A stretch of 64,000 bases of DNA from Bacteroidota bacterium (GCA_023386585.1 JAEWJM010000028.1:62001-126000); one strand, 5' to 3'; positions 42,589 to 51,459 are shown, counted from the first letter of the stretch. Notes: generated by a model from the letters alone, not told the origin. A program made the numbers and translations.

Positions 42589-44604
42589 ATGAAGATTATG
42601 CTCATATACCTCTTTATCGTATTTTTACCCTTGCAGGTTAGGAGTTCAACATCACCATCTGAAGTACAAGAGGATCAATTTAGTCTTTTGGAAAATGCGA
42701 ACATTCCTCTAAGAGATCGAAAGCAACTATTAGATAGATTATATTTTCAGCTACTATCAAATCCAAATACGAAGATTAACAGAAAAAAATTATTTCGCTG
42801 TTTAAACTATTTTTTTGTTTTCAATGAGTGGCGGCCTCTACATAATGCGACGTTAGAAACACTCGTGAAATGCGAAGATGTTAAAGATGTTGAGCATATT
42901 GGCTATTCCTATTTGTATCTCGGATATTTCTATATGTACACGAACGACAACCGTCAAGCATATACAGCTTTTCTTAAGGCAAAAAAGCTGTTTTTGTCTA
43001 TAAATGATTCCGTAGCTCTTTGTAATTCGTATTTATCCATCGTGCAGCTACAATATTATCAGAACGATTATTGCACTGCGGATGCAAACATAATAAAAGC
43101 CATACGGCTTGCGAAGCAAGCGGCTGATACTGAGTTAGAATGTCAGTCATTAGTGTGGCTCGGTGTAATTTCAAATGAATTTTCAAATTTCGAAGAGGCT
43201 AGAGACTGCTTCCGTAAGGCTATAGCCTTGAATAACCATTGTTTTCGTCGTAGTAAATTTCTACAAGTAAACTGTCTTAGTTTAATTGCGTATAGTTATA
43301 TTCAAGAGGGGGAAAGTGCAAAGAGCAGAAAAATAGTTAACTATTGTTTAAAGTACCGGCACTTATTAAAATTACACCCAGAACTGCATGCTCGGTTGCT
43401 AGATGATTTAGCTGAGATAAACATAATTACCGGTCATTCGGCTGCTGAAACGGTTCAACTTTTAAATGCTGCAAATCAAATCAGAAAAGATCACAATATT
43501 GACCTTGGAACAAATTATAATGCGTTATTATATTCCAAGTTATATTTATTAAATGGTAACACAACACTCGCGACCGATTATTCCAAAAAAGCGTACCTGA
43601 TTTCAAAAAAATTTATTTGTCCTGGCGATATAATTTGTTCACTCAAGCAGATGATAAACGTCGCACCTTCTAAACCAATTATTCAAGAATACCTCAATCT
43701 CTCCGACAGCCTTCAACTTGCGGAATGTCGGTCCACCAATCAATTTGCACGAATTGCCTACGAAGCTGAAGAATTAACCAAAGAAAAGGAGCAGGCTGTA
43801 CGGGCAAAAAACATTGCGCTCGGTATCATGATATTTGTAGCACTGCTGAGCACACTGCTCATCGTTAGGCTTGCACAAAAGCACAAGCAACGGAATCTTA
43901 AACAACTTCAGCTCCAGCAGGAACTCGACGAAACATTTTTTGAAGTGCATCACGAGACCGTTCAAAAGGTCGAGCAGGCTCGCTTTGCCGAGAAAAAGAG
44001 AATCGCAAGAGAGTTGCACGACGGCGTAATGAACCGTCTGTCAAGCGCAAGGCTGAATCTTTACAACCTCTCAGCTGCTAAAGAACCTGCGGATTTGGAA
44101 AAATATATAGGTTATGTAAACGACATAAAACAAATCGAGAAAGAAATCGGCCGTATTGCTAAAAACATCAACAATGTATTAGGCGCTGACGACACTAGTT
44201 TCACTTCACTATTGGAAAATTACATCAAAGAGCAGCAACCTATAATGAAAGCGAAACTGTCAATCAGTATCAGTGCCGAAATTGAATGGGATCTGGTCGC
44301 AAACGGACTCAAAATCAATATCTATCGGATTATCCAGGAGTCTTTGCAAAACGTCCGAAAGTATGCGCAGGCAACTTCCGCATCGATTACTGTTGAAAAA
44401 ATACTTGATGACATTCATTTAACGATTACCGATGACGGGGTCGGATTCGATCCCGAAACGTTACGCTTCGGAATTGGGCTGCAAAATATAAATGAAAGGG
44501 CCGCCGAATTTTCTGGTGCTGTGGCTGTAGTGTCGAAGCCAGGCGAAGGAACGAAAATCCTGGTTAGGTTCGCAGACAGCTGCATCTTGGGCAAATCGGC
44601 ATAA
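42589..44604 (+). CDS. TPR sensor histidine kinase 2
   Basis: 671 residues. Signal peptide without a lipobox Cys, TPR-like helices over about 70-375, a membrane helix near 400-418 (IALGIMIFVALLSTLLIV), a coiled coil, then HisKA_3 with H477 (RIARELHDGVMNRLSS) and an intact ATPase domain (LQNVRKYAQ, DDGVGF, GIGLQNI). It has no regulator directly behind it and may share regulator 1 or 2. Composition changes within the gene: 16 of 60 bases are G or C at 42721-42780, but 31 of 60 at 43981-44040, with the switch near 43650. Confidence 0.87.
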   Translation: MKIMLIYLFIVFLPLQVRSSTSPSEVQEDQFSLLENANIPLRDRKQLLDRLYFQLLSNPNTKINRKKLFRCLNYFFVFNEWRPLHNATLETLVKCEDVKDVEHIGYSYLYLGYFYMYTNDNRQAYTAFLKAKKLFLSINDSVALCNSYLSIVQLQYYQNDYCTADANIIKAIRLAKQAADTELECQSLVWLGVISNEFSNFEEARDCFRKAIALNNHCFRRSKFLQVNCLSLIAYSYIQEGESAKSRKIVNYCLKYRHLLKLHPELHARLLDDLAEINIITGHSAAETVQLLNAANQIRKDHNIDLGTNYNALLYSKLYLLNGNTTLATDYSKKAYLISKKFICPGDIICSLKQMINVAPSKPIIQEYLNLSDSLQLAECRSTNQFARIAYEAEELTKEKEQAVRAKNIALGIMIFVALLSTLLIVRLAQKHKQRNLKQLQLQQELDETFFEVHHETVQKVEQARFAEKKRIARELHDGVMNRLSSARLNLYNLSAAKEPADLEKYIGYVNDIKQIEKEIGRIAKNINNVLGADDTSFTSLLENYIKEQQPIMKAKLSISISAEIEWDLVANGLKINIYRIIQESLQNVRKYAQATSASITVEKILDDIHLTITDDGVGFDPETLRFGIGLQNINERAAEFSGAVAVVSKPGEGTKILVRFADSCILGKSA

Positions 44605-44661
44605 CTATACGGAAAAACCGTACTTTGCCAGTGTAATGGCGATGTAACTTTCTCAATAAAA

Positions 44662-45462
44662 ATGAGAATGTTTTTGTTCCTCATGCTGCTTTGTACAACG
44701 GCTAACAGTCAGCCCACGCTCTCGCCGTTCTACTGGCCAAAATCCGATGTTGAAATGACAGATTCAGCAATTTTCGATTACACAACCCTTCGCAGGGCAA
44801 AAGCTGCCATCTTACTCGATTTTACTGGCCGTAAAGCAATGCCAATTTCACAAGCGGATGTTGATCGGAAAATAAAGGAAGATAATTACTCCGAAGTATC
44901 AGCTAAATTTTCACAGCGAGGCATTATTGTGCAACTAACATTCAAAAGGCAAAATATTCCTTTCCTGTTTGATCCAAAATTCCCTGGACAGCTTCAGATG
45001 GATTCACTTAGCCTTCCATTCAAAACCACACTCCAGCCGGTCAGCGATCTTTACAGCACCGATGATACAAGACCAAAAGTTTACATCAACCAAAATTTAG
45101 GCTTCTGTAACGTCAACTATAGCGTTGCCATTATCGCTGGCCATAATTTCCCGAACAAGCTCGGACTGGATTTCATTTCGCGCTTTGACTGGATCATCGA
45201 TTTTCGAGAAAGAAAAGTGTACTGCCGGAAAAACTGCATCGCCATGCAAACTGGCACCGAATTTAACCAGCCATACGGCGTGTCGATTATCGACGGGAAG
45301 ATTATTGTCGTACACAAAAATGTGAAGATGAATAACTTTCGAATTGGCGACTCGGTGATTTCCGTAGATGGCGATACAATAACAGACGCGAATGTTCGCG
45401 AAAAGCTCCCACTCATCGAGAACGGTATAGCAGTTGGCCGACTCACATTTAAAAGCCAGTAA
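44662..45462 (+). CDS. Secreted retropepsin-like protein, probably inactive, with PDZ-like tail
   Basis: 266 residues with a signal peptide (cleavage near TANSQ, residue 17). The segment LGLDFISRFDWIIDFRERKVYC (168-188) matches the end of Bacteroidota retropepsin-like domains, and RIGDSVISVDGDTI (227-240) looks like the core of a PDZ domain. The catalytic DTGA motif is not intact: the best candidate position reads FLFDPKFPG (101-109). So it is likely a binding protein, or a very diverged protease. Set between two kinase genes with small gaps. Confidence 0.6.
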   Translation: MRMFLFLMLLCTTANSQPTLSPFYWPKSDVEMTDSAIFDYTTLRRAKAAILLDFTGRKAMPISQADVDRKIKEDNYSEVSAKFSQRGIIVQLTFKRQNIPFLFDPKFPGQLQMDSLSLPFKTTLQPVSDLYSTDDTRPKVYINQNLGFCNVNYSVAIIAGHNFPNKLGLDFISRFDWIIDFRERKVYCRKNCIAMQTGTEFNQPYGVSIIDGKIIVVHKNVKMNNFRIGDSVISVDGDTITDANVREKLPLIENGIAVGRLTFKSQ

Positions 45463-45463
45463 T

Positions 45464-47461
45464 ATGACGCGTGTTGTGGTGTTATTGCTATTATCATTCT
45501 GCGTGGGTTGTCAAAACGATCCGCATTCAGCGGCTGTACAAGCAATTAGGCACGACATTGCCACTGCATACATAAAATCAATACCCATACAAAAACGCAA
45601 AGTTTATAATTCAAGGGCGCTTAATTCCGTAGTCAAGCAAAAAAATGATTGCGAAACCCGCGATATGTTGGCTTCCATTGCGGGAAATAGCTGGTACCTG
45701 CAGGATCTTTCCTCATTGCGCACAGCGACATCGAAACTGAGATTGCTCTCGGTTGCAGTACCTGATTCAGTGAGCCTGTCGAAAGCCTGGCATTTTCGCG
45801 GACTATTATTCAGGGACTCGTCGCCCGACTCGTCGTTTGTGTGTTTTCAGAATGCTTTTACGATCGATCGAAAACTCGATGACAAAAGAGGACAGTCGAA
45901 AAATCTTCTCAACCTCGCTGCACTTCAATTAAAATATGGCGATTATCCCGGCTGCGAATCGAAAGTAAGGATTGTCCTTTCTCTGCTGAAAGATATGGAC
46001 GAGCAAGGTTATTTGTACTTCAGATGTTACGAGCTTTTGGGATTAATGTATTACGAACTTGTCGAAATTCCCCAGTCGATAGCGTATTTTAATATTGCTA
46101 TGACCACCGCAAAAAGCGACGGATTCACAGATCAAAATCGGACAATGGCGATTACATATAACAACCTCGGAAATTGTTATTACAAGCTGCGACGATTCCG
46201 GACTGCGATAAACTATTATGAAAAAGGATTACGATTATCCGATGCCGTTCGGGATATGCGGCTTTATGCAATATTACTCGACAACACGGGACTGGCGCAC
46301 TACTCAAACAAAAACTACGAAAATGCACACTACTTTTTCCTTAGGTCAAAATACCTGAACAGCAAATCCGGCAATGTAGCTGCAATCGTCAAGACAAATC
46401 TCAGCCTGTCACAATACTATCGGATTAACGGAGACCTGACAACCGCGCAACGTTTTATTCACAGTGCAAATGATCTTGCAAACCAATATCGTCTGCCGCG
46501 TTCCCAAATGCAACCGCTATTGTACCTCGCTAATCTGTATCCTCAGCGCGCTTCGCATATTGCACACCGATATATTCACCTGCGCGACAGCATCACGCTT
46601 GCCGATCGAAGGATCAGGAATCGTTTTGCGCGGCGTGAATTCAATACGGATGAGATGGAAGAGGAAAGAGGTGACGCCAAATTGACTGCCTATATTTTCG
46701 GAGGGTCCGCTCTTGTCCTGATAATTGGCGGCTTCCTCATTTATAGGATAATGGAACAGCGTTCGAAGCAAAGAAAGCTGATTTTTGAACAGCGCCAGAA
46801 AAAGGCGAGCAACGACATCTACCGCAAAATGGACGAACGGCGCAAAGCGGTGCGGAATGCACAAAAAATGGAGAAAAGCCGTATTGCCACAGAACTTCAG
46901 GAATCGATCGTGACAAAACTGCGCGAAGCCAGAAAAAACCTGCTTGTTATAGAAACCAAATCAGATCCCGAAACACTTACGCGTTGCCTGAATTATCTTG
47001 ATGACATACAGGATCTGGAAAAAGAACTGCGGCTGGTTGCGCATGATCTGGTCGAAGATCGGTTCTCGGAGCACGACAACTTCAATGTTATATTACGGAC
47101 CATGCTCGATGAAGAAAAAAGTGTCAATGATGCGAAGGTTCATATAAATGTTTCGTACGAAGTTGATTGGAGCGCCATACGTGGCAAATTGAAGGTCACA
47201 ATGTTCCGGATTTTACAACAAACGGTGAGGCACGCGTTACGATTCGGCAAGCCCAAAAATGTATACGTCACCCTCGATATTGACGAGAATATGCTTCAGG
47301 CGACCATCCATGATGACGGCTCTGAAATCAGTCCGCAAAAGCGCCGAACGAAAGCGATGATGAAGGAAGTTTCGCCGGGTCTGGATTCAGTTTCAGGCAC
47401 TTTGGATATTTTATCCCAACCGGGCAACGGTACAACAATTATTGTAAATTTACCGCTGTAA
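45464..47461 (+). CDS. Degenerate TPR histidine kinase 3 (pseudokinase)
   Basis: 665 residues from the ATG at 45464, two bases after the previous stop (an earlier TTG lies inside that gene). Lipoprotein-type signal ending CVGC (C16), TPR-like region, a membrane helix near 408-426 (IFGGSALVLIIGGFLIY), then a HisKA_3-like domain in which the phospho-acceptor His is Gln, Q479 (RIATELQESIV). The ATP site is also altered: no N-box Asn (QQTVRHALRFG), DDGSEISP in place of DDGVGF, and no GIGLxNM. The frame is fully open and ends normally (TIIVNLPL), so it is a maintained pseudokinase and not simple decay. Confidence 0.82.
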   Translation: MTRVVVLLLLSFCVGCQNDPHSAAVQAIRHDIATAYIKSIPIQKRKVYNSRALNSVVKQKNDCETRDMLASIAGNSWYLQDLSSLRTATSKLRLLSVAVPDSVSLSKAWHFRGLLFRDSSPDSSFVCFQNAFTIDRKLDDKRGQSKNLLNLAALQLKYGDYPGCESKVRIVLSLLKDMDEQGYLYFRCYELLGLMYYELVEIPQSIAYFNIAMTTAKSDGFTDQNRTMAITYNNLGNCYYKLRRFRTAINYYEKGLRLSDAVRDMRLYAILLDNTGLAHYSNKNYENAHYFFLRSKYLNSKSGNVAAIVKTNLSLSQYYRINGDLTTAQRFIHSANDLANQYRLPRSQMQPLLYLANLYPQRASHIAHRYIHLRDSITLADRRIRNRFARREFNTDEMEEERGDAKLTAYIFGGSALVLIIGGFLIYRIMEQRSKQRKLIFEQRQKKASNDIYRKMDERRKAVRNAQKMEKSRIATELQESIVTKLREARKNLLVIETKSDPETLTRCLNYLDDIQDLEKELRLVAHDLVEDRFSEHDNFNVILRTMLDEEKSVNDAKVHINVSYEVDWSAIRGKLKVTMFRILQQTVRHALRFGKPKNVYVTLDIDENMLQATIHDDGSEISPQKRRTKAMMKEVSPGLDSVSGTLDILSQPGNGTTIIVNLPL

Positions 47462-47474
47462 AACACTTGGAGCA

Positions 47475-48140
47475 ATGGGAAAATTAGTGCGTATTGTTAT
47501 CGTGGACGACCATCCATTTATAATTGAAGGTTATAAAAATGCAATCAACAGCTATAGTCCGAACGAGTTTGAATTCAACATTACGCAGGCAAATAACTGC
47601 AAATCAGCCTACGAGTTGATCACAGAAACCGAAACGCCATTTGACATTGCTTTTTTCGACATCAGCATGCCATCGTATGAAGAAAAAGGAATTCATTCTG
47701 GTGAAGATCTCGCGCGGCTTATCAAGGAAGTGATGCCGGATTGCAAAGTAGTACTCCTGACGATGCATACCGAGTTGCTCAAAATCAACACAATCATCAA
47801 GAACATCAATCCAAACGGACTGATAATTAAGAACGATCTGACCTTCGACGAACTTTTGGTCGCATTCGATAAGATCCTTAAAAGCGAAAATTATTACAGC
47901 CAGACGGTAGTCAAGTTTGTCAGCCAATCGCAGTACGACAGCATAGACCTTGATCCGTTCGACAAACAGATATTATATCATTTATCAAAAGGCACGAAAA
48001 CAAAAGACATCCCAAGTTTTGTCCCACTTTCATTAAGCGCTGTCGAAAAGAGAAAGCTGAATCTCAAGGAAATGCTCGAGGTAAAAGGAGGTAGCGATAT
48101 TGAACTGATCAGCGAAGCAAGAAACAAGGGCCTTTTATAA
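47475..48140 (+). CDS. NarL/LuxR-type response regulator 2
   Basis: 221 residues. The receiver has D11-D12 (VIVDDHPF), phospho-acceptor D62 (AFFDISMPS) and the Lys in LIIKND. The C-terminal HTH shows the same variant as regulator 1 (LSKGTKTKDIPSFVPLSLSAVEKRK). It follows the pseudokinase by 13 bases, so its phosphate must come from another kinase, for example kinase 2, with kinase 3 perhaps acting as phosphatase-like or adaptor partner (inference). Confidence 0.86.
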   Translation: MGKLVRIVIVDDHPFIIEGYKNAINSYSPNEFEFNITQANNCKSAYELITETETPFDIAFFDISMPSYEEKGIHSGEDLARLIKEVMPDCKVVLLTMHTELLKINTIIKNINPNGLIIKNDLTFDELLVAFDKILKSENYYSQTVVKFVSQSQYDSIDLDPFDKQILYHLSKGTKTKDIPSFVPLSLSAVEKRKLNLKEMLEVKGGSDIELISEARNKGLL

Positions 48141-48141
48141 A

Positions 48142-48226
48142 ACAGTGCAAATGTGCGGGAAACCGTAACAACTTTTGCGGGAACCCGCAGCAATCCTTTG
48201 AAAGCACCAACATATCTTAGCACTGT
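48142..48226. promoter_or_regulatory. Structured intergenic segment with direct and inverted repeats
   Basis: ACAGTGC (48142-48148) and GCACTGT (48220-48226) are perfect complements that could close an 85-base fold. Inside are two near-identical 12-mers, TGCGGGAAACCG (48154-48165) and TGCGGGAACCCG (48176-48187), 22 bases apart. The second forms part of the small hairpin TGCGG-GAAC-CCGCA. Spacing of two helical turns suits a dimeric regulator site; a 3' UTR structure is the alternative. Confidence 0.4.
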
Positions 48227-48310
48227 AATTCTGAGCGAGTATTACGAACTTTGATGATGTTACGACCGGCTGCCCCCAAAGGCCGTAAGTACATTTTAAT
48301 TTGACACAGG

Positions 48311-48340
48311 AAAAGCGATGCGAAAGTGTCGCTTTTTTTT
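48311..48340 (+). terminator. Rho-independent terminator at the end of the signalling island
   Basis: AAAAGCGA-TGCGAAAGTG-TCGCTTTT followed by more T (eight in all). It runs into the last bases of the convergent thiL gene. Confidence 0.85.
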
Positions 48341-49385
48341 ATTCCGACAAAGCGTTCCAGCCGCGGGCTTTAAGTTCAATCTTTGTCCCGGCGCGCGTTA
48401 CCAAATGCATTCCCTCGGAAGCCGTAACCATGTGCCCGATCACGGTCAGGTTCGGGTTTCCTTTTATCTTATCGAAATCGGACAACGCAACAGTGAACAA
48501 CAATTCATAATCCTCGCCGCCATTGATGGCAACAGTAGTCGAATCGATGTTGAATTCTTCGCATGTCGAAATCAGTTGCGGATCGAGTGGAAGCTTTTCT
48601 TCAAACAGATTACATCCAACATGCGACTGCTTGCACAAATGCATGATTTCAGAAGACAGCCCATCCGAAATATCAATCATTGAAGTGGGTTTTACCTCTA
48701 GCGCATGCAGCAATGTCCGTATGTCTTTCCTGGCCTGGGGACGAAGTTGTCGTTCAATCAGGTAAGCATACGCTTCAAGATCGGGCTGAGAATTCGGATT
48801 TACCTGAAATACCTGCTTTTCCCTTTCAAGAACCTGCAATCCCATGTACGCCGCGCCCAGATCACCCGTGACAACCAACAAATCGTTTTCTTTTGCGCCG
48901 CTGCGGTATGCGATCTCGTTCTCATCAGCAATTCCCAAAGCAGTGATGCTGATGATAAGTCCTTTTTGTGATGAAGTCGTGTCGCCGCCAATCACATCGA
49001 CTTTATAATCGGTCGCGGCAATGGCAATCCCGGCGAAGAGTTCTTCCAAAGCCTCCAGTGGGAATCGATTCGAAACCGCCACTGAAACCGTAATCTGTGT
49101 CGGCAATGCATTCATGGCACAGATATCCGATACATTCGCAACCACAGCCTTGTAACCAAGGTGCTTTAGTGGCATGTAGGCCAAATCAAAATGAACGCCT
49201 TCAACAAGCAGGTCGGTAGAAACCACCGTTTTTCTGCCAGTAAAATCGAGTACGGCGCCATCGTCGCCAATTCCTTTTAAAGTGGATTGTTGCGAAACCT
49301 GGAACTGTTTCGTTAAATGGTCAATCAGGCCAAATTCACCAAGCTGCGCGATAGAAGTGCGCTGTGGATTCTTATCTTCTAACAT
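48339..49385 (-). CDS. thiL: Thiamine-monophosphate kinase
   Basis: 348 residues. It phosphorylates thiamine monophosphate to the active pyrophosphate form. The N-terminal GIGDDGAVLDF and DLLVEGVHFDL, the VANVSDICAMNALP segment and GGDTTSSQKG are standard ThiL (AIR-synthase-like fold) motifs; the C-terminal MIDISDGLSSEIMHLC and NGGEDYELLFTV are also clear. It lies 38 bases downstream of lepA and is probably co-transcribed. The first core gene after the accessory region. Confidence 0.95.
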   Translation of the reverse strand: MLEDKNPQRTSIAQLGEFGLIDHLTKQFQVSQQSTLKGIGDDGAVLDFTGRKTVVSTDLLVEGVHFDLAYMPLKHLGYKAVVANVSDICAMNALPTQITVSVAVSNRFPLEALEELFAGIAIAATDYKVDVIGGDTTSSQKGLIISITALGIADENEIAYRSGAKENDLLVVTGDLGAAYMGLQVLEREKQVFQVNPNSQPDLEAYAYLIERQLRPQARKDIRTLLHALEVKPTSMIDISDGLSSEIMHLCKQSHVGCNLFEEKLPLDPQLISTCEEFNIDSTTVAINGGEDYELLFTVALSDFDKIKGNPNLTVIGHMVTASEGMHLVTRAGTKIELKARGWNALSE

Positions 49386-49423
49386 CGAGAATTCGTTAAA
49401 TTTTGCGGAGTCTTAAAACAGTC

Positions 49424-51220
49424 TTAATCATTAAGTTTCAAAACCGCCATAAAAGCTTCCTGTGGAATTTCCACATTTCCTACCTGGCGCATCCGCTTTT
49501 TACCTTTTTTCTGCTTTTCCAAAAGTTTCCGTTTCCGGGAAATATCACCACCGTAACACTTGGCTGTAACGTCTTTTCTGAGCGCTTTCACGGTTTCACG
49601 GGCGATGATCTTCGCGCCGATTGCGGCCTGTATCGGAATGTCGAATTGTTGGCGCGGAATCAGCTCCTTCAGCTTTTCGGTCATTTTCTTGCCGATATTG
49701 TACGCATTGTCCGCGTGAATGAGTGCGGAAAGCGCATCAACAGTGTTCGCATTCAACAAAACGTCAACTTTTACAAGATTCGACGTCCGCATCCCAATCG
49801 GATGGTAGTCGAATGACGCGTAACCCTTTGATACCGTTTTCAGCCTGTCGTAAAAATCAAAAACGATTTCGGCAAGCGGCATGTCGAATGTCAATTCAAC
49901 GCGCTCCGTGGTCAAATAGGTTTGATTGGTAATCTGTCCCCGTTTTTCGATACAAAGCGACATTACATTCCCAACAAAATCCGATTTGGTGATTATGGTC
50001 GCCTTGATATAAGGTTCTTCAACGCGATCGAGGCGCGAAGGCTCCGGAAGGTCGGACGGGTTGTTTACAATGATCGCCTTTTCCGGATCTTTTTTGACGT
50101 ATGCATTATAGGAAACGTTCGGGACCGTGGTAATAACCGTCATGTCGAACTCGCGTTCAAGCCTTTCCTGAATGATTTCCATGTGAAGCATCCCGAGGAA
50201 GCCGCAACGGAAACCAAATCCCAGCGCCGCCGAGCTTTCCGCCTGAAAAACCAATGACGCATCGTTAAGCTGAAGCTTTTCCATCGAGGCGCGAAGTTCT
50301 TCGTAATCTTCAGTATCCACAGGGTAAATTCCGGCGAAAACCATCGGTTTTACATCTTCAAATCCCTGGATCATATTGGTGGTCGGCGTCTTGGCATCAG
50401 TGATCGTATCGCCCACCTTTACCTCTCGTGCTTCCTTTATTCCCGATATAAGATAACCGACATCGCCGGTCGAAATTACCTGCTTCGGAACCTGGTTGAG
50501 CTTTAAAGTGCCAACTTCATCCGCAAAATACTCATTTCCGGTAGCCATGAACTTGATCTTCTGGCCTTTCCTGATTTCACCGTTCTTAACCCGGAAAATA
50601 ACCTCAATTCCGCGAAACGGGTTGTAAACCGAATCAAAAATCAACGCCTGCAAAGGCTCATCGGGCGAACCTTTCGGTGCCGGAACACGCTCAATGATCG
50701 CTTCCAGGATCTTATCCACGCCAAAACCGGTTTTCCCCGAAGCCGGAATAATATCTTCAAGTTTGCATCCCAAAAGGTCAACAATGTCGTCGCTGACTTC
50801 TTCCGGATTCGCGCTTGGAAGGTCAATTTTATTGAGTACCGGAATGATTTCCAAGTCATTTTCAAGAGCGAGGTACAAATTGGAAATCGTCTGTGCCTGG
50901 ATGCTCTGCGCCGCATCAACGATCAACAGTGCGCCTTCGCAAGCGGCGATCGACCGCGAAACCTCGTATGAAAAATCAACGTGGCCGGGCGTATCGATGA
51001 GGTTCAGGATGTATTTTTCACCTTTGTAGGTATATTCCATCTGGATCGCGTGGCTCTTGATCGTGATCCCGCGCTCGCGCTCAAGGTCCATATTATCAAG
51101 TAGCTGCGCTTTTTCCTCGCGGGCAGTTACGGTCTCGGTTGCGCCCAGAAGCCTGTCGGCAAGCGTACTTTTCCCGTGATCGATGTGTGCAATAATGCAA
51201 AAATTGCGGATGTTCTTCAT
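49424..51220 (-). CDS. lepA: Elongation factor 4 (LepA)
   Basis: 598 residues from the ATG at 51218-51220, giving the conserved MKNIRNFCIIAHIDHGKST start. A ribosome-associated GTPase. G motifs are AHIDHGKST, DTPGHVDFSYEVSRS and NKIDLPSA, followed by domain II, two EF-G-like domains and the LepA-specific C-terminal domain (AKCYGGDISRKRKLLEKQK). The frame is open for 37 codons further upstream, but that stretch reads through the dispersed repeat and is not LepA sequence. Confidence 0.96.
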   Translation of the reverse strand: MKNIRNFCIIAHIDHGKSTLADRLLGATETVTAREEKAQLLDNMDLERERGITIKSHAIQMEYTYKGEKYILNLIDTPGHVDFSYEVSRSIAACEGALLIVDAAQSIQAQTISNLYLALENDLEIIPVLNKIDLPSANPEEVSDDIVDLLGCKLEDIIPASGKTGFGVDKILEAIIERVPAPKGSPDEPLQALIFDSVYNPFRGIEVIFRVKNGEIRKGQKIKFMATGNEYFADEVGTLKLNQVPKQVISTGDVGYLISGIKEAREVKVGDTITDAKTPTTNMIQGFEDVKPMVFAGIYPVDTEDYEELRASMEKLQLNDASLVFQAESSAALGFGFRCGFLGMLHMEIIQERLEREFDMTVITTVPNVSYNAYVKKDPEKAIIVNNPSDLPEPSRLDRVEEPYIKATIITKSDFVGNVMSLCIEKRGQITNQTYLTTERVELTFDMPLAEIVFDFYDRLKTVSKGYASFDYHPIGMRTSNLVKVDVLLNANTVDALSALIHADNAYNIGKKMTEKLKELIPRQQFDIPIQAAIGAKIIARETVKALRKDVTAKCYGGDISRKRKLLEKQKKGKKRMRQVGNVEIPQEAFMAVLKLND

Positions 51221-51248
51221 TTTCTCTTTCGTAAAATTCCCTGTTTTT

Positions 51249-51357
51249 GGGCGTTTCCCTTTAGCTCCGGCCTGCGCACCAGCAGTCAGGGCCGGGCTTT
51301 CCGCTGTAGCTTTTGCCTGCGTGCCGCGCAAAAGGCTGCCGCTGCAATCCCTAACGC
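51249..51357 (+). repeat. Dispersed hairpin repeat, copy B
   Basis: About 109 bases bounded by GGGCGTT and CTAACGC, between lepA and the gene at 51516. Core shared with copy A: GGGCTTTCCGCTGTAGCTTTTGC on the left in two pieces, GCAAAAGGCTGCCGCTGCAATCCC on the right, with the CTTTTGC/GCAAAAG stem around a short GC-rich loop. A second GC-rich hairpin region fills the left part (51268-51292). Confidence 0.82.
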
Positions 51358-51459
51358 GATGGGCCGGTAACAGTCTGCAAATGTACTTAAAAGTTACCTA
51401 CAAATAGGGCAGTCTGAACGCGTTGAATTTAATTATCTGCCGAATTAAACCGAAAAAAC

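Noticed and set aside
44608..44620. Small inverted repeat ACGG-AAAAA-CCGT after kinase 2
   Set aside because: The stem has four base pairs and no T run, so it was not called a terminator.
36919..48140. Whole accessory region as an integrative element
   Set aside because: No integrase, att-like direct repeats or tRNA gene were seen at its edges, so only composition and gene content set it apart.
51221..51331. 37-codon Ala/Gly-rich leader on LepA
   Set aside because: It is the dispersed repeat read in frame; LepA homologues begin at MKNIRNF.
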